From Paroedura picta (Eukaryota > Chordata > Lepidosauria > Squamata > Gekkonidae): DNA of 64,000 nucleotides. Shown here piece after piece: positions 63,901-64,000 of this stretch (position 1 is its first letter; every line of letters begins with the position of its first letter). The notes beneath the pieces were generated by a model. That model saw nothing but the letters and a program-made list of their open reading frames with translations, was not told the DNA's origin and did not search any database. Location: positions 8,725,501 to 8,789,500 of the forward strand of contig NC_135373.1 of the NCBI RefSeq assembly GCF_049243985.1. Direction: 5' to 3'. Position numbers and translations under genes: made by a program.

Positions 63901-64000
63901 GCTGATATCCCAATAAGCAGATTTCGCTGAAGAAAATCTCTTTATTAAGGAAAAAGCAAAGTGGGACATCTCCAATCTCTTGCTAAAACTGAGATACCTC

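Overview
The window looks like a piece of a squamate reptile (lizard-type) nuclear chromosome. It carries many short exons with GT-AG borders and large introns. Its repeat load is typical of that group as I know it: CR1 3' ends with (TCATAGAA)n tails, tRNA-headed Sauria-type SINEs with CTT tails, a BovB LINE 3' end, L2-like LINE remnants, and many small hAT-type DNA transposons. No genus can be named from sequence alone.

The gene content is one coherent family. I assembled, by hand from splice sites and reading phase, six members of the four-transmembrane PMP22/claudin superfamily, of the NKG7 / CLDND2 / LIM2 kind. Five lie head-to-tail on the minus strand and one lies on the plus strand at the right-hand end. 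From left to right they are: (A) a CLDND2-like gene with only its TM1 exon inside the window (694-878); (B) a complete NKG7 orthologue (11704 down to 7955, possibly with an extra N-terminal exon at 16163-16222); (C) a 237-aa NKG7-like paralogue (25092 down to 20420); (D) a 204-aa paralogue (39538 down to 31003); (E) a 225-aa paralogue with five coding exons (54243 down to 44766); (F) a 169-aa paralogue on the plus strand (58449 to 63301), divergent from E. Every intron I placed inside the shared four-TM core is phase 1. B, D and F have first coding exons of exactly 175 nt and second exons of exactly 147 nt, and identical spacing of the extracellular W / G-(L/I)-W / C / C signature (residues 28, 41-43, 46, 51). 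C, D, E and F do not match any mammalian gene I recognise.

In human, as I recall, LIM2, NKG7, CLDND2 and ETFB follow one another on one strand of 19q13.41. The order here (C-D-E upstream of NKG7, a CLDND2-like gene downstream) fits that locus, with extra paralogues on the LIM2 side of NKG7. NKG7 is a cytotoxic-granule membrane protein of NK and T cells, so this may be a lineage-specific expansion of granule or lens-type tetraspan proteins.

The rest is repeats. The notable ones are palindromic hAT MITEs with exact 8-bp target duplications, a three-copy MITE family with 17-bp inverted ends and 3-bp duplications, SPIN-like hAT elements (one holding a second hAT), 5S-rRNA-derived fragments, and long microsatellites. 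No tRNA or rRNA gene, CRISPR array or bacterial-type feature was found.
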